A program made the position numbers and the translations under genes. The notes under the pieces are model-generated. The model was not told the DNA's origin, did no database searches, and was given only the letters and a program-made list of their open reading frames with translations. A stretch of DNA of 64,000 nucleotides from an uncultured Opitutia bacterium (GTDB taxonomy: Bacteria > Verrucomicrobiota > Verrucomicrobiia > Opitutales > Opitutaceae), in NCBI GenBank assembly GCA_903902745.1, contig CAIUWA010000016.1:144024-208023 (forward strand). The letters run 5' to 3'. Shown piece by piece: positions 53,226 through 62,741 of this stretch (position 1 is its first letter; every line of letters begins with the position of its first letter).

Positions 53226-55600
53226 TCGATCGCCTCCCGCTTGAGTCCGCGCAGCACGACCGCACTGGCCGCGAGCACGAGGATAAACAGCACGGCGGCC
53301 AGCGCCGTGGCCCGGCCGATGTCGAAATTCTTGAACATCGAGGTGACCATCAGCGTGCCGAGGGTGTGAGTGGTCGTGTCGGGTTCCTGGGAGGTGAGCA
53401 GCCACACCATCTCGAAGGCGTTGAGCCCCCCGATGACGATGAAGACCGCCGAGATGGCGATAGCGTCCCAGATTAGCGGTAGGGTGATGGTGAAAAACTG
53501 TCGCGCTTTTGACGCGCCGTCGATTTCGGCCGCCTCGTAGAGTTGCGGATCGATTCCTTCCATTGCCGCCAGATAGAGGATGAGGTTAAATCCGCAGGCC
53601 ATCCAGATGTAGATCGGGATGAGCGCGGTGTAGAGATGCGCCGGGGCCAGCCAGGGATAATTGTCGAAGGAGCGCAGCCAGTCCGAATCGAGCGCTCCGC
53701 CAAGCGCCACCAGCCCGGCATTGACGAGGCCGCCATGCGGTTCGTAGGCGTTGAGCCAGAGCAGCGTGGCAGCAATGCCGCCGAGCAGGTTGGGGAAAAG
53801 AAACACCATCCGGAACACGTTTCCGCCCCACACGCCGCGATGGATGAGGGTCGCGAAGAACAGCGCGAGCGGCACCACGACGACCGCGGGTACGAGCATG
53901 AGGAAAAGATTGTTGCGGAGCGCGACCCAGAAGACGTCGCTCTCGAACAGGAGCGACTTGAAATTAAAAAGGCCCGCCCAGGTCTGCGGGCTCAACCCGT
54001 CCCAGCGGGTAAACGCCCACCCCAGCGCCGTCAGGCCGGGCAGGAGCACGAGCCCCGCGTAGAACAGAAAAGCCGGCCCGACAAAGCCGAGCGCGACCGG
54101 GACACGCAGCCGCGCAAAAAAGGAATCGTGGAGCGCGGTGCTTTCCCGGGCCTCCTTCGGGGATGAAAATCGTTGCCGCAGTTTTTGTCCCGCCAGCCAC
54201 AGGGCGACGCCGCCGAGCGTGGCGAGCAGCAGGGTGCCGGCGACCGGATGCCGGTATTCCACGCGCTCCGGTTCCGCGAGGCTCGAGCGATCCTGCGCCG
54301 CGGCCGCCTCAAGGCGCTCTGCAAACTGCTGTGGCGTGATTTGTCCGGTCGTCAGACGCTGGCTCTCGTCGACCAGCGCCTGCCGGATGGCCGCCGGCTG
54401 CAGCAAGGTTTGCGGCATGTTGAAGGCTTCCCGGGCCTGCGCGATCAGCGCCGCGGTTTCCTGCATGCGCGGTGAGAAGGCCACGACCGGCACGCCGCGC
54501 ACCGCCACGGGGGCATCGAGCTCGCGCACGAAGGCCTCCGCCCGTGCCCGCGACGTGAGGAAGCGGAGAAATTCCAGCGTCAGCCTTTCCCTCTCTGCAT
54601 CGCCCGTCGCGAACACGAAGAAGCAATCCGCCCCGGTCTGGATCGTGGTCGGGTCGGCCACGCCCTCGGGAAACACCGGAAAATTCATCACGCCGATCTC
54701 GAAGCCGGCGGGAATTTTTCCCTGCATTTCATTGATCAGCCAGGAACCCGACACGGTCATGGCCGCCCGGCCCTCCAGCAGCGCCAGCTCCGCGCCTGTG
54801 TGCGTCGCCCCCTCCCAGCCGGGCTGCGCATAATTTTGGGTGATGCGCTGCAACACCGCCGCGCTCCGGACATACCGCGGGTCCAGCCGGGCGCCGGGCT
54901 TCAGGTCGTTGATCGCCTGCCAGCCGGCGAGGCCGGCGAGATTGTAGTAGGCCGCGCGCAGAAAGGCATCGGGATACAGCCAGCGCGAGCCGGGCAGGCT
55001 GACCGGGACGACGCCGGCGGAGCGGATTTTATCCCCGAGCGCAAAGAACTCGTCCCAGGTGCGCGGCACCGTCCAGCCGTGCGCGCGAAACAGCGCCTTG
55101 TTATAAAAGATCGTCCAGCACGCGTAGGTGAAGGGCAGGCCGTAGACGCGGCCGTCCACGCGCCAGGAATCCAGCGCGCCGGGCATGAACGTGTCACCCC
55201 AGCGGGTGTCGCCCTCCCAGTTGCGTGCGGCGAGGGCGGGCCCGAGATCGCGCATCCGGCCGGCGTGAACCAGCGCCGGCCAGTCCACATAGGGCGCCGA
55301 GGCGGCATCGGGAAAATTTCCATCAATGATGCGGATGCGGATTTTATCCTGGATCCGGGGGTCGCCGTAGAGGTTCACCTTCACGCCCGGCCGCAGCGCC
55401 TCGAACTGCCGCGCGGTTTCCTCGTAGAACGCGATGCCGTAGCCGCCGCTGAACACCGGGATGTCGAGCTCGGTCGCGGCGCGGGCCAAAACCACCGAGG
55501 CGAGCAGGAGGCCGAGCAGACGGACGGCCCGGATCAGGCGCGTTCGCGCGCCGAGTCCACGGACCTCGCTGGTTGCCGTGTGCTCGTTGCCGCAGGTCAT
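53222..55600 (-). CDS. Solute-binding protein fused to a MalF-type sugar ABC permease
   Basis: 792 residues. Residues 1-43 form a signal/anchor, and about 44-430 are a family-1 extracellular sugar-binding protein (FEALRPGVKVNLYGDPRIQ, TWDEFFALGDKIR, MTVSGSWLINEM). A linker with one helix (about 455-475) leads to a six-helix permease (about 500-790) with the EAA loop LYEAAEIDGASKARQFFTITL. The fusion joins two subunits normally encoded separately, tethering the receptor to its channel. It is the first gene of the operon with the MalG-type permease and GH43 enzyme. Both halves look complete. Confidence 0.9.
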   Translation of the reverse strand: MTCGNEHTATSEVRGLGARTRLIRAVRLLGLLLASVVLARAATELDIPVFSGGYGIAFYEETARQFEALRPGVKVNLYGDPRIQDKIRIRIIDGNFPDAASAPYVDWPALVHAGRMRDLGPALAARNWEGDTRWGDTFMPGALDSWRVDGRVYGLPFTYACWTIFYNKALFRAHGWTVPRTWDEFFALGDKIRSAGVVPVSLPGSRWLYPDAFLRAAYYNLAGLAGWQAINDLKPGARLDPRYVRSAAVLQRITQNYAQPGWEGATHTGAELALLEGRAAMTVSGSWLINEMQGKIPAGFEIGVMNFPVFPEGVADPTTIQTGADCFFVFATGDAERERLTLEFLRFLTSRARAEAFVRELDAPVAVRGVPVVAFSPRMQETAALIAQAREAFNMPQTLLQPAAIRQALVDESQRLTTGQITPQQFAERLEAAAAQDRSSLAEPERVEYRHPVAGTLLLATLGGVALWLAGQKLRQRFSSPKEARESTALHDSFFARLRVPVALGFVGPAFLFYAGLVLLPGLTALGWAFTRWDGLSPQTWAGLFNFKSLLFESDVFWVALRNNLFLMLVPAVVVVPLALFFATLIHRGVWGGNVFRMVFLFPNLLGGIAATLLWLNAYEPHGGLVNAGLVALGGALDSDWLRSFDNYPWLAPAHLYTALIPIYIWMACGFNLILYLAAMEGIDPQLYEAAEIDGASKARQFFTITLPLIWDAIAISAVFIVIGGLNAFEMVWLLTSQEPDTTTHTLGTLMVTSMFKNFDIGRATALAAVLFILVLAASAVVLRGLKREAIE

Positions 55601-55822
55601 GGCCTCAGCACGACTGAAATCCCTCTTTCTTCAAGGCGCGATAGAAGTGGGGCGGGTCGGAGACCCGCCCTGCTTGGCTGGGCGGCCGACCCCGCGCTGA
55701 AATAGGCGTTGCTGCGGGAGAGCTTTGACCTAGAACGGGCGCGATCATGGCCATGCTCTTCACCCGAAAAAAGGGCCCTCCCCCACTCCCTCGCGGACGG
55801 AAGGGCTGATCGCATCACCGTC

Positions 55823-56173
55823 ATGTACCAAGTCACCTTTTCCGAGCAGGCCATGCACGAGTTGAACCTCCTCGACAAGCTGGCCCAGATGGAGGTCATC
55901 GAGCCAATCAGCCTCCTGAAGCCGGCCGACCTCGCGACGCCCCGCGAGCCGCTGGGGCGTTTTCACCGCGCCGGCCGGGAATTTTACCGCCTGCGGGCGG
56001 GTGACTCCCGATTCTACTTCGCGGTCAAGGGCGACACCCTCCATGTCGATTACATCCTGCACAAGAATTCCCTCGAGGACTTCCTCCTGCGCAACAAGCT
56101 GCCGGTTTCCGAGCAGCAATTGGTGGAACAGCACTCGAAGTTCTGGAAATATCTCGAGAGCCTGACGAAATGA
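55823..56173 (+). CDS. RelE/ParE-like protein coupled to phosphatidylserine synthase
   Basis: 116 residues from the ATG at 55823 (MYQVTFSEQAMHEL); the upstream frame to 55709 was not used. The phrase REFYRLRAGDSRFYFAVKGD, followed by HVDYILHKNSLEDFLLR, matches the core of RelE/ParE-superfamily toxins. No antitoxin gene is adjacent. Its stop overlaps the start of the phosphatidylserine synthase gene (ATGA), so both are translated together. It may be a domesticated regulator rather than a toxin. Superfamily call is from motif memory. Confidence 0.6.
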   Translation: MYQVTFSEQAMHELNLLDKLAQMEVIEPISLLKPADLATPREPLGRFHRAGREFYRLRAGDSRFYFAVKGDTLHVDYILHKNSLEDFLLRNKLPVSEQQLVEQHSKFWKYLESLTK

Positions 56174-57084
56174 TCTTCCGCCGACCCACCGACGCCGAAC
56201 GCGCCGCCACCGAGGAGGATCTCGCGGCCCGCGAGGATCCCTACCACGTCACCCAGGCGAGCCGGATCTACCTCCTGCCCAATTCGATGACGGCGGGCAA
56301 CCTGTGCTGCGGCTTCGTCGCCATCATTTTCTGCATCAAGGCCAGCTATGAGATGCGTCTTGCGGGGGTCCGTGTGGCGTCCGAGCTCACCCCCCTGTCC
56401 ATCACCTATTTCAAGTGGGCGGTCTGGCTGATCTTTGGGGCGGGGGCATTCGACGCGCTGGACGGCCGTCTCGCGCGCATGGGCGGGCGGGAGTCACTCT
56501 TTGGCGCGGAATTCGATTCCCTGGCGGACGTCGTGTCCTTCGGCATCGCCCCGGCCTTGATGGCCTTTTTCCTCATTCTCTCGCCGACCCAAGGTTACCC
56601 GGTCTTCCAGCAGATCGGCGGCTTCCTGAGTTTCATCTACCTGTTGTGCGCCGCCATCCGGCTGGCGCGTTTCAATGTCATCACGAATCCCCTCCTGCAC
56701 CGTGATGCCAAGGACTCGAACAAGGATTTCGTCGGCCTCCCGGTGCCGGCGGCGGCTGTCACGGTGGCTTCGCTGGTTCTGACCCTCCTGCATCTGGCCG
56801 AGGACAGCAAGGATCTCCAGCGCTGGGCCTTGGCGTTGCCCCCCTTGCTGGCCCTCATTGCCATCCTGATGGTGAGCTCGGTCCGCTATCCCAGCGGAAA
56901 GCAGGTGGATCTACGGACGCGCACCCGGCTTTCCACCTTTGTGCTGCTCATCGCCATCGCGGGGGTGATCATGCTGTTCAAGGAATACGGTCTGCTCGCC
57001 TGTACGCTGAGTTATATTTTCTACGGGCTCGTGCGGCACTGGCGCCGGAGCCGTGTCGCGCGCCGGGTGTCCAATCCCTTGTGA
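56170..57084 (+). CDS. pssA: CDP-diacylglycerol--serine O-phosphatidyltransferase
   Basis: 304 residues. Makes phosphatidylserine from CDP-diacylglycerol and serine in the membrane. The CDP-alcohol phosphotransferase motif is complete: FDALDGRLARMGGRESLFG, then EFDSLADVVSFG, giving D-x2-DG-x2-AR-x8-G-x3-D-x3-D. About eight hydrophobic segments follow or surround it. An N-terminal soluble extension of about 30 residues (RRPTDAERAATEEDL) is longer than in type I enzymes. Coupled to the RelE/ParE-like gene upstream. Confidence 0.93.
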   Translation: MIFRRPTDAERAATEEDLAAREDPYHVTQASRIYLLPNSMTAGNLCCGFVAIIFCIKASYEMRLAGVRVASELTPLSITYFKWAVWLIFGAGAFDALDGRLARMGGRESLFGAEFDSLADVVSFGIAPALMAFFLILSPTQGYPVFQQIGGFLSFIYLLCAAIRLARFNVITNPLLHRDAKDSNKDFVGLPVPAAAVTVASLVLTLLHLAEDSKDLQRWALALPPLLALIAILMVSSVRYPSGKQVDLRTRTRLSTFVLLIAIAGVIMLFKEYGLLACTLSYIFYGLVRHWRRSRVARRVSNPL

Positions 57085-57242
57085 GGAACCTGCGCGCACC
57101 TTGCGGACAACCCGGTCCCTGCGAATAAGCACCCGGTTATTGGTTCATGACCAGAAGTTCTTCACCAGGCCCAGACCGGTGTTTTTCAGAGGGAAAACCC
57201 GCAGTTGCTATGGTTTCGAGCCACCCATAATAATACTGATAT

Positions 57243-57268
57243 AGTTCCTTATTGAACTGGTTTATAAT
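57243..57268 (+). promoter_or_regulatory. Likely dnaN promoter region
   Basis: An AT-rich patch with TATAAT at 57263-57268, 42 bases before the dnaN ATG. An inverted repeat AGTTC-N6-GAACT (57243-57258) overlaps the space where -35 would lie and could be an operator. No good -35 hexamer is visible. Confidence 0.45.
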
Positions 57269-57309
57269 CAGACTTTGTTAGTTTCTCATCGAACGCCCAC
57301 CGTTTCCCC

Positions 57310-58434
57310 ATGAAATTCAAAATCAATCGTGACCATTTCGCCAACGGCCTGGCCCAGGTGCTTAACGTTGTCGGCTCCAAGGCCACGATGCCGATTCTGA
57401 GCAATGTGCTCATCGAGGCGGAAAAGGACCACATTTCGCTCACGACCACGAATTTGGATCTGGGGATCCGCTGCAAGATCAAGGCGGAGGTGAAGGAGAC
57501 CGGTTCGGTCACGCTGCCCGTGAAGCGCCTGGCGACGATCGTCCGTGAACTGCCCAACGTCGATGTCACCCTGGATGCCTCGCCCAACCACCAGGTGAAA
57601 CTGGCCTCCGGCGGCTCAAATTTTCGCATCATGGGCATCGGCAAGGAGGAATTCCCGCCCCTGCCCGAGTTTGGCGACGAAAAGGCCTACAGCCTCGAGC
57701 AGGCGGAACTCGCCACGATGCTCAAGAACGTCTCCTACGCGCAATCAACCGACGAAACGCGTTACATCCTCAACGGCGTCTATTTCAACTTCAAGGACGG
57801 CAAACTCTCGCTGGTGGCCACGGATGGGCGGCGCCTGGCGCTTACCGCCAAGGAAATGACCGTGCCCGCCAACAGTGCCGGCGCCATCATCCTGCCCGCG
57901 AAAACCGTGGGCGAACTGCTCCGGCTGCTCGACAAGGGAGAAAAGGTGAAGATCAACTTCAACGAGCGCCGCGCCTCGTTCCAAATTGCGACCGACAAGG
58001 ACACAAGCGGGCTGATCGACAGCGTTTACCTGTACTCGAAGGTCGTCGAGGGCAACTACCCCAACTACCAGCAGGTCATCCCGAAGGAGACCCACCAGCG
58101 CATCAAGCTGGAGCGGGAGCTTTTCCTCCAGTGCATCCACCGCGCCGCGCTCGTCTGCTCCGAAAAGGCCAACTCGGTGAAGATCAAGCTCACGAGCAAC
58201 CTGCTGGAGATCACCGCGCAGAGCCCGGACTTCGGCGAGGCGCACGAGTCCATGGCGATCGGCTACAGCGGGCCTGACCTGCAGGTCGCCTTCAATCCGG
58301 CCTTTGTGATGGATCCGCTGCGCGCGCTCACGAAGGACGAGGTATTTTTCGAGCTCAAGGACGAGGTGAGCCCCGGCGTGTTTAAGACGCTGGACAGCTT
58401 CATCTGCGTCATCATGCCGGTGCGGCTGAGCTGA
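57310..58434 (+). CDS. dnaN: DNA polymerase III sliding clamp (beta subunit)
   Basis: 374 residues, the full family length, with the three clamp domains in order. Landmarks are [17 protein letters not shown], the phrase [12 protein letters not shown] in domain 2 and the C-terminal clamp ending [11 protein letters not shown], as in DnaN (VMPMRL). It forms the ring that holds the polymerase on DNA. dnaA and recF are not adjacent, so this is not the classical dnaA-dnaN-recF origin block. It follows pssA by 225 bases and has its own promoter. Confidence 0.96.
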   Translation: MKFKINRDHFANGLAQVLNVVGSKATMPILSNVLIEAEKDHISLTTTNLDLGIRCKIKAEVKETGSVTLPVKRLATIVRELPNVDVTLDASPNHQVKLASGGSNFRIMGIGKEEFPPLPEFGDEKAYSLEQAELATMLKNVSYAQSTDETRYILNGVYFNFKDGKLSLVATDGRRLALTAKEMTVPANSAGAIILPAKTVGELLRLLDKGEKVKINFNERRASFQIATDKDTSGLIDSVYLYSKVVEGNYPNYQQVIPKETHQRIKLERELFLQCIHRAALVCSEKANSVKIKLTSNLLEITAQSPDFGEAHESMAIGYSGPDLQVAFNPAFVMDPLRALTKDEVFFELKDEVSPGVFKTLDSFICVIMPVRLS

Positions 58435-58447
58435 GAACTTTTCCTGT

Positions 58448-58515
58448 TGTAGCGGCGGTCTATGACCGCCGAATCCGCCGGCGCACGCACACGGCGTTCA
58501 TAGACCGCCGCTACA
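58448..58515. repeat. GTAGCGGCG-type palindromic repeat
   Basis: TGTAGCGGCGGTCTATGACC and GGCGTTCATAGACCGCCGCT-ACA face each other across a short GC-rich centre. Two members of this family (8603 and 62742) share the words GACCGCCG and CGCCGCTACA. It lies 13 bases after dnaN. Confidence 0.75.
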
Positions 58516-58527
58516 GCGCCCGACCCG

Positions 58528-59409
58528 ATGATCGATCCCACCTATCCGCTGCTGGCTGCGATGACTCTTTCCATGGTGCTGTTCCAGCTGAACCACCGTT
58601 ATGCCTCGCCCGTGCTGGCGATTTTCAACCGCTGGCTGCGCTGGTTTATCTTTGCGTTTGGCGCGGCCTACGTGTGCCGCGACTTTGCGCTCATCCAACG
58701 GCCCTACCTGGTGCTGGTCGCGGTGTTCTTTCTGGGCTGGTTCCTGGTCGAGACGCTTTACAACTGGCTGGCCATCCACGCCCTGAGTGTCAGCCCGCTG
58801 CCGCTGTTTCCCCGCTATACCGCCAACCAGAGCGGGGAAGAGTGGCCCACGCAACCACGCCTCCTGAAAGTCCGCGAATGGTTGCGACTCCACGGCTTCA
58901 AGCAGATCCAGGCCCTGAAGGCTGAGATCGGCGGCGGCAGTTACCTGCGCATTTCGATCTACCAGGATGAACCGGGCGCGCTCCGCGTGCAGGTCATGTT
59001 CCTGCCGCAGGCCAATGGTACCATAACGGCCTGCTATGAACTTTCGTCCCAGTTGGCCGACGGCCGGCGCATTGTTACGGACAACCTCTACACCCCCTTC
59101 GGTGGATTTTATCCGGAAAACTGGCAGGTGGAGCGCGTCCCTTGGCGGCGGGCGCTCCCACGGCTGGTGGCGCGGCATCGCGTGCGCCTTGCCCAAGCCA
59201 GGGCCGCGGTCGAACCCTGGACCAATGAACCGATGACCGACCTCAACTCGCAGCAAAGCGAACTCGACCGCCTCAACACCGAGCTCGGGTTTCTCCATCC
59301 GTACCACGAGCGCGAAGACCTCGGAAAAATCACCCACGAGGGCCGCTACCGGGTCTGGAAGGAAATCTGGATGCTCGACTACCTCGGCCTAGCCACGAGG
59401 TATGAGTGA
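58528..59409 (+). CDS. Membrane-anchored protein of unknown function
   Basis: 293 residues. Two or three hydrophobic segments occupy the first 90 residues (LLAAMTLSMVLFQL, FIFAFGAAYVC, YLVLVAVFFLGWFLV). The rest is soluble with a beta-rich part (RISIYQDEPGALRVQVMFLPQ) and a C-terminal helical part rich in Gln, Leu and Arg. No enzyme motif is recognised. It follows dnaN on the same strand behind a palindromic repeat, so it may or may not share the dnaN transcript. Confidence 0.55.
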   Translation: MIDPTYPLLAAMTLSMVLFQLNHRYASPVLAIFNRWLRWFIFAFGAAYVCRDFALIQRPYLVLVAVFFLGWFLVETLYNWLAIHALSVSPLPLFPRYTANQSGEEWPTQPRLLKVREWLRLHGFKQIQALKAEIGGGSYLRISIYQDEPGALRVQVMFLPQANGTITACYELSSQLADGRRIVTDNLYTPFGGFYPENWQVERVPWRRALPRLVARHRVRLAQARAAVEPWTNEPMTDLNSQQSELDRLNTELGFLHPYHEREDLGKITHEGRYRVWKEIWMLDYLGLATRYE

Positions 59410-59511
59410 CCGGCTGCTGCCGGGGGAATTAGTCGTTGGGAATTTGGAATTGGTTTGGGCCTTCCGACTAATTCCTAATTACGAATCCCAAATTCCACCG
59501 GCGCGAGCCGG

Positions 59512-60174
59512 TCACTTCTTTTTCCGCTCCGACTCGATTTCGTCCCACATCGCCCGGGCCTGTTCCTCCGTGAGCTTCAGCTCGAGCTTCTTGAGTTGCT
59601 CCCGGAGTTGATGACCCAGCCGGGCCTGCTCACCGAAGAGCGTGGAGCCCGCCGTCATCGCGGGATTCATCCGATAGTGTTCCGTCATCCGCGGGAAGGC
59701 CCGGGGATCCGCCTCGTTGCCCGGGCCGACATCGAAACCTGAACGCCTGAGCAACCGGCCGAGGGGATAAAAGGCCCGGTGCAGCGTCTCGGCAAAATGG
59801 GCGGGAAAGGGAGATTCCGGCCGGCCGCGACCGCGCAGATAATCGTAGATCCGGTAGGCCGTCGTGTCGGAATAGGTGTCGTTGGCGGTGAAACATTGCT
59901 GCATCCAGGATTCGGTGAAGAGCCCGGCCAGCAGGTTGGGCACGTCCCAAGCGAGCAACTCCGCTTCATCGAGGAGCTCCTGAAGGCCGGCCTTGCTCCG
60001 CTTCCCTGAGACGAGAAAATCCTGCCGCCCGATGGCCGCGGTGATGCGGGGATAGCCGGACATGACCTCTGGCGCCGCCAGCCGGCGGAAGGCCGCCATC
60101 TGGGTGCGCATCAGCCCGAGCGCTTGCTCCATGTCGGCTTTCACGCGGGCGACCGCTTCGGCTGTGGGGCTCAT
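59512..60174 (-). CDS. Protein of unknown function, helical
   Basis: 220 residues from the ATG at 60174. No signal peptide or membrane helix. The sequence is helical and charged, with LRRSGFDVGPGNEADPRAFPRM and a C-terminal coiled-coil-like end (EQLKKLELKLTEEQARAMWD ending RKKK). No family is recognised. The longer frame to 60321 has repeat-like, non-coding composition upstream and is not used. Confidence 0.55.
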   Translation of the reverse strand: MSPTAEAVARVKADMEQALGLMRTQMAAFRRLAAPEVMSGYPRITAAIGRQDFLVSGKRSKAGLQELLDEAELLAWDVPNLLAGLFTESWMQQCFTANDTYSDTTAYRIYDYLRGRGRPESPFPAHFAETLHRAFYPLGRLLRRSGFDVGPGNEADPRAFPRMTEHYRMNPAMTAGSTLFGEQARLGHQLREQLKKLELKLTEEQARAMWDEIESERKKK

Positions 60175-60321
60175 CGTGGGCAGGTGGGTGGAGGGAAGCG
60201 GAAATTGATGCGATTTGTCCGTGTGCGGCAATGCGGAAGAGGGGACCGCCTTCGGGGGGAATTGGGAGTTGGGAGTTTGTAATTGGTGAGGCAGGGCTCG
60301 AGGCGCCGATAAAGACACCAA

Positions 60322-60352
60322 GCAGGGCTGTAGGAGCGGCTTTACGCCGCGA
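60322..60352. repeat. GTAGGAGCGGC-type palindrome
   Basis: TGTAGGAGCGGCTTTACGCCGCGAT is the compact palindrome (AGCGGC-TTTA-GCCGC) often seen as a REP-like element in soil bacteria. It lies between the two minus-strand genes. Confidence 0.55.
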
Positions 60353-60394
60353 TGTTTGGTGTGAATCCAGCCAGAGACAGACGGAGCCGTCCCC

Positions 60395-61414
60395 TTACCC
60401 TCCGATGTAGCTCATCTCCACCTTGGCCCGGCCTTCCCCGGTGGCGAGGAGCTCGGCTCGTTCGTCGCTATAGCGGTCGAGCCGGCCCGACCAGATGCGT
60501 GCGACATACTTGGCCAGGGCTGCATCATCCGCCCCGGACCGCAGGCAGCCGAGCACATCCCAACCCAGCGAGGCAAACAGGCAGGTGTAAAGCTTGCCGT
60601 CGGCGGATAGCCGCGCCCGGTGGCAGTCGCGGCAAAAGGGCTCCGTGACCGAGCTGATCAGGCCGATCTCGCCGCGGCCGTCGCGGTAGCGGTAACGCGC
60701 CGCCACCTCGCCGCGGTAGGCAGGACCGGCCGGCTCGAGCGGCCACACGGCGCCGATGCGCTCGACGATCTCCCGCGCCGGCACCACCTGGCTGGACGAC
60801 CAGTGGTTGGTATTGCCCACATCCATGAATTCGATGAACCGCAGCGCGTGGCCGCGGGCGCGGAAGTATTCGCACAGGGCGACCAGCTCGTGGTCGTTGA
60901 CGCCCCGCTGGACGACACAGTTGATCTTGACCGGCAGACCGAGCGCCGCGGCGGCATCAATGCCGCGCAACACCCGCGCCACGCTGAAGCCCAGGCCGTT
61001 CATGCGGCCGGCCGTGGCGTCATCGAGGGAATCGACGGAAACATTGACCCGGTTCAGCCCCGCCGCGTGCAGGGCGGGGGCCAGCTTTTCCAAAAGCCAG
61101 CCGTTGGTGGTGAGCGCGACATCGGGCACGCCGATTTCCGTTTTCAGCGCCCGCACGAGATCGGGCACATCGGCCCGCAGCAGCGGCTCGCCGCCGGTCA
61201 GGCGGACTTTTTCCACACCCAAGGCCCGGAAGGCCCGGACGATCCGCGTGATTTCGATCGGAGTCATGAGCTGGGGATCACGCATGAACGCATAACCGGC
61301 GCCGAACACCTCCTTGGGCATGCAATAAGGGCAGCGAAAATTACAGCGGTCGGTCACCGATATGCGGAGATCGCGCAGCGGGCGGGAAAACGGGTCATTG
61401 ACGGTGGGCGGCAT
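60395..61414 (-). CDS. moaA: GTP 3',8-cyclase (molybdenum cofactor biosynthesis)
   Basis: 339 residues from the ATG at 61414. First step of molybdopterin synthesis: radical-SAM rearrangement of GTP to 3',8-cyclo-GTP. The SAM-binding cluster motif is CNFRCPYC (C-x3-C-x2-C) in TDRCNFRCPYCMP, with TGGEPLLR following. The C-terminal second cluster is CRDCHRARLSADGKLYTCLF (C-x2-C-x13-C), and the chain ends YIGG, the di-Gly tail required for activity. Divergent from moeA and the rest of the Moco genes, sharing the repeat-containing gap 61415-61512. Confidence 0.95.
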   Translation of the reverse strand: MPPTVNDPFSRPLRDLRISVTDRCNFRCPYCMPKEVFGAGYAFMRDPQLMTPIEITRIVRAFRALGVEKVRLTGGEPLLRADVPDLVRALKTEIGVPDVALTTNGWLLEKLAPALHAAGLNRVNVSVDSLDDATAGRMNGLGFSVARVLRGIDAAAALGLPVKINCVVQRGVNDHELVALCEYFRARGHALRFIEFMDVGNTNHWSSSQVVPAREIVERIGAVWPLEPAGPAYRGEVAARYRYRDGRGEIGLISSVTEPFCRDCHRARLSADGKLYTCLFASLGWDVLGCLRSGADDAALAKYVARIWSGRLDRYSDERAELLATGEGRAKVEMSYIGG

Positions 61415-61426
61415 GAACGGAATCAA

Positions 61427-61503
61427 GGCAACACAGAGAACGCGGAGGGCATGGGGCGAGGATAAACTATTTCCGCCGTGCCCTCCGCGCACTCTATGTT
61501 TAA
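61427..61503. repeat. CGCAGAG-type palindromic repeat between moaA and moeA
   Basis: ACACAGAGAACGCGGAGGGC and GCCCTCCGCGCACTCTATGT face each other across about 25 bases. It occupies nearly the entire gap between the two divergent genes, so their promoters must lie within or around it. Confidence 0.7.
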
Positions 61504-61512
61504 CACGATGCC

Positions 61513-62715
61513 ATGCTGACCCCTGCCGAAGCCGAAAAGCTCATCCGTGCCAGCCTCGCGCCTTTTGCCAGCGAGGATTGTCCGCTGGCCGAGGCGCAGG
61601 GCCGCATCCTGCGCATGGCCGTGAAGGCTGATCGCGATCTGCCGCCCTTTGACCGGGTGACGATGGATGGTTACGCGGTGCGTTCCGCGGCACTGGCCGC
61701 CGGTACACGGAGGTTTCGCGTCGAAGGCCTCCAGGCGGCCGGCATGATCCCGCTAACCCTCGGTCCGGCGGCAGACGCCGGTGTGGAAATCATGACCGGG
61801 GCGGTGCTCCCGATCGGGGCGGATTGCGTGGTGCCATATGAGGACACGGTGCGCGAAGGAGCAGCCATGACGGTAAACGCCGGAAAATTTCCCGCCGGCC
61901 ATGCCCTGCACCGCCGCGGGAGCGACCATATCTCGGGTACGGAAATACTTTCCGCCGGCCTGAAGCTAACCGGCCGGGAGATCGCCGTCGCGGCCGCCTG
62001 CGGCTGCGCCAATCTGACTGTGGCCACGCGCCCGAAAATCGCCGTCGTGGCCACGGGGGATGAGTTGGTGGATGTCTGGATGCCGGTGGCCTCGCACCAG
62101 ATTCGCCGCAGCAACGACTACGCGTTGCGGGCCGCGCTGGTCGCGGCGGGATATCCGCTTGTGGAGCGGTTTCACTTGCGTGACATGCAGCACGAGATCG
62201 AGCACCGGCTCTGGCATATTCTGGCAGAATTCGACGTCGTGCTGCTCAGTGGCGGCGTGTCGAAGGGTAAGTTCGACTACCTGCCTGCCGTGCTCGAGGC
62301 CCTCGGGGTGAAGAAAATTTTCCAGGGCGTGGCCCAGCGGCCCGGCAAGCCATTGTGGTTTGGCACCAGTGCCCGGCGCACTCCGGTCTTCGCCCTGCCC
62401 GGCAATCCCGTGGCGAGTTACACCTGCCTGCACCGCTATGTGCTGCCCGCTCTGGCCCGGGCCGGCGGGCAGAGGCCGGACACGCTGCGGACCGCGGCGC
62501 TGGCGACGGCGTTCACGTTTAAGCCGGCACTGGCTTGCTTCCTCCCCGTGAAAATCGCCAGCGGGCCGGGTGCCGAGCTGCTCGCCACGCCGGACCCCAG
62601 CAACACCTCCGGCGATTTCGCCGGGCTCGTGGGCACGGACGGTTTTGTCGAGTTGCCCGCCGCGCAGACGGATTTCCCCGCGGGCTACATCGCGCCGTTC
62701 AATCCCTGGGTCTGA
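61513..62715 (+). CDS. moeA: Molybdopterin molybdenumtransferase
   Basis: 400 residues, normal family length. Inserts molybdenum into adenylylated molybdopterin. Domains: N-terminal (residues 1-170, with DLPPFDRVTMDGYAVR, the family signature), MoCF-type central domain (about 175-320, KIAVVATGDELVDVW, LSGGVSKGKFDYLPAVLE and FALPGNPVASYTCLHRYVLP) and C-terminal beta-barrel (about 330-400). An ATG at 61508 is out of frame and not used. The first gene of the plus-strand Moco set. No moaB/mogA is in the window. Confidence 0.95.
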   Translation: MLTPAEAEKLIRASLAPFASEDCPLAEAQGRILRMAVKADRDLPPFDRVTMDGYAVRSAALAAGTRRFRVEGLQAAGMIPLTLGPAADAGVEIMTGAVLPIGADCVVPYEDTVREGAAMTVNAGKFPAGHALHRRGSDHISGTEILSAGLKLTGREIAVAAACGCANLTVATRPKIAVVATGDELVDVWMPVASHQIRRSNDYALRAALVAAGYPLVERFHLRDMQHEIEHRLWHILAEFDVVLLSGGVSKGKFDYLPAVLEALGVKKIFQGVAQRPGKPLWFGTSARRTPVFALPGNPVASYTCLHRYVLPALARAGGQRPDTLRTAALATAFTFKPALACFLPVKIASGPGAELLATPDPSNTSGDFAGLVGTDGFVELPAAQTDFPAGYIAPFNPWV

Positions 62716-62741
62716 AATCCAGGTGATGGTCAGTTTGAAAG

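Noticed and set aside
57085..57309. Possible origin of replication before dnaN
   Set aside because: AT-rich but no convincing DnaA boxes (TTATCCACA-like) and no dnaA or recF next to it.
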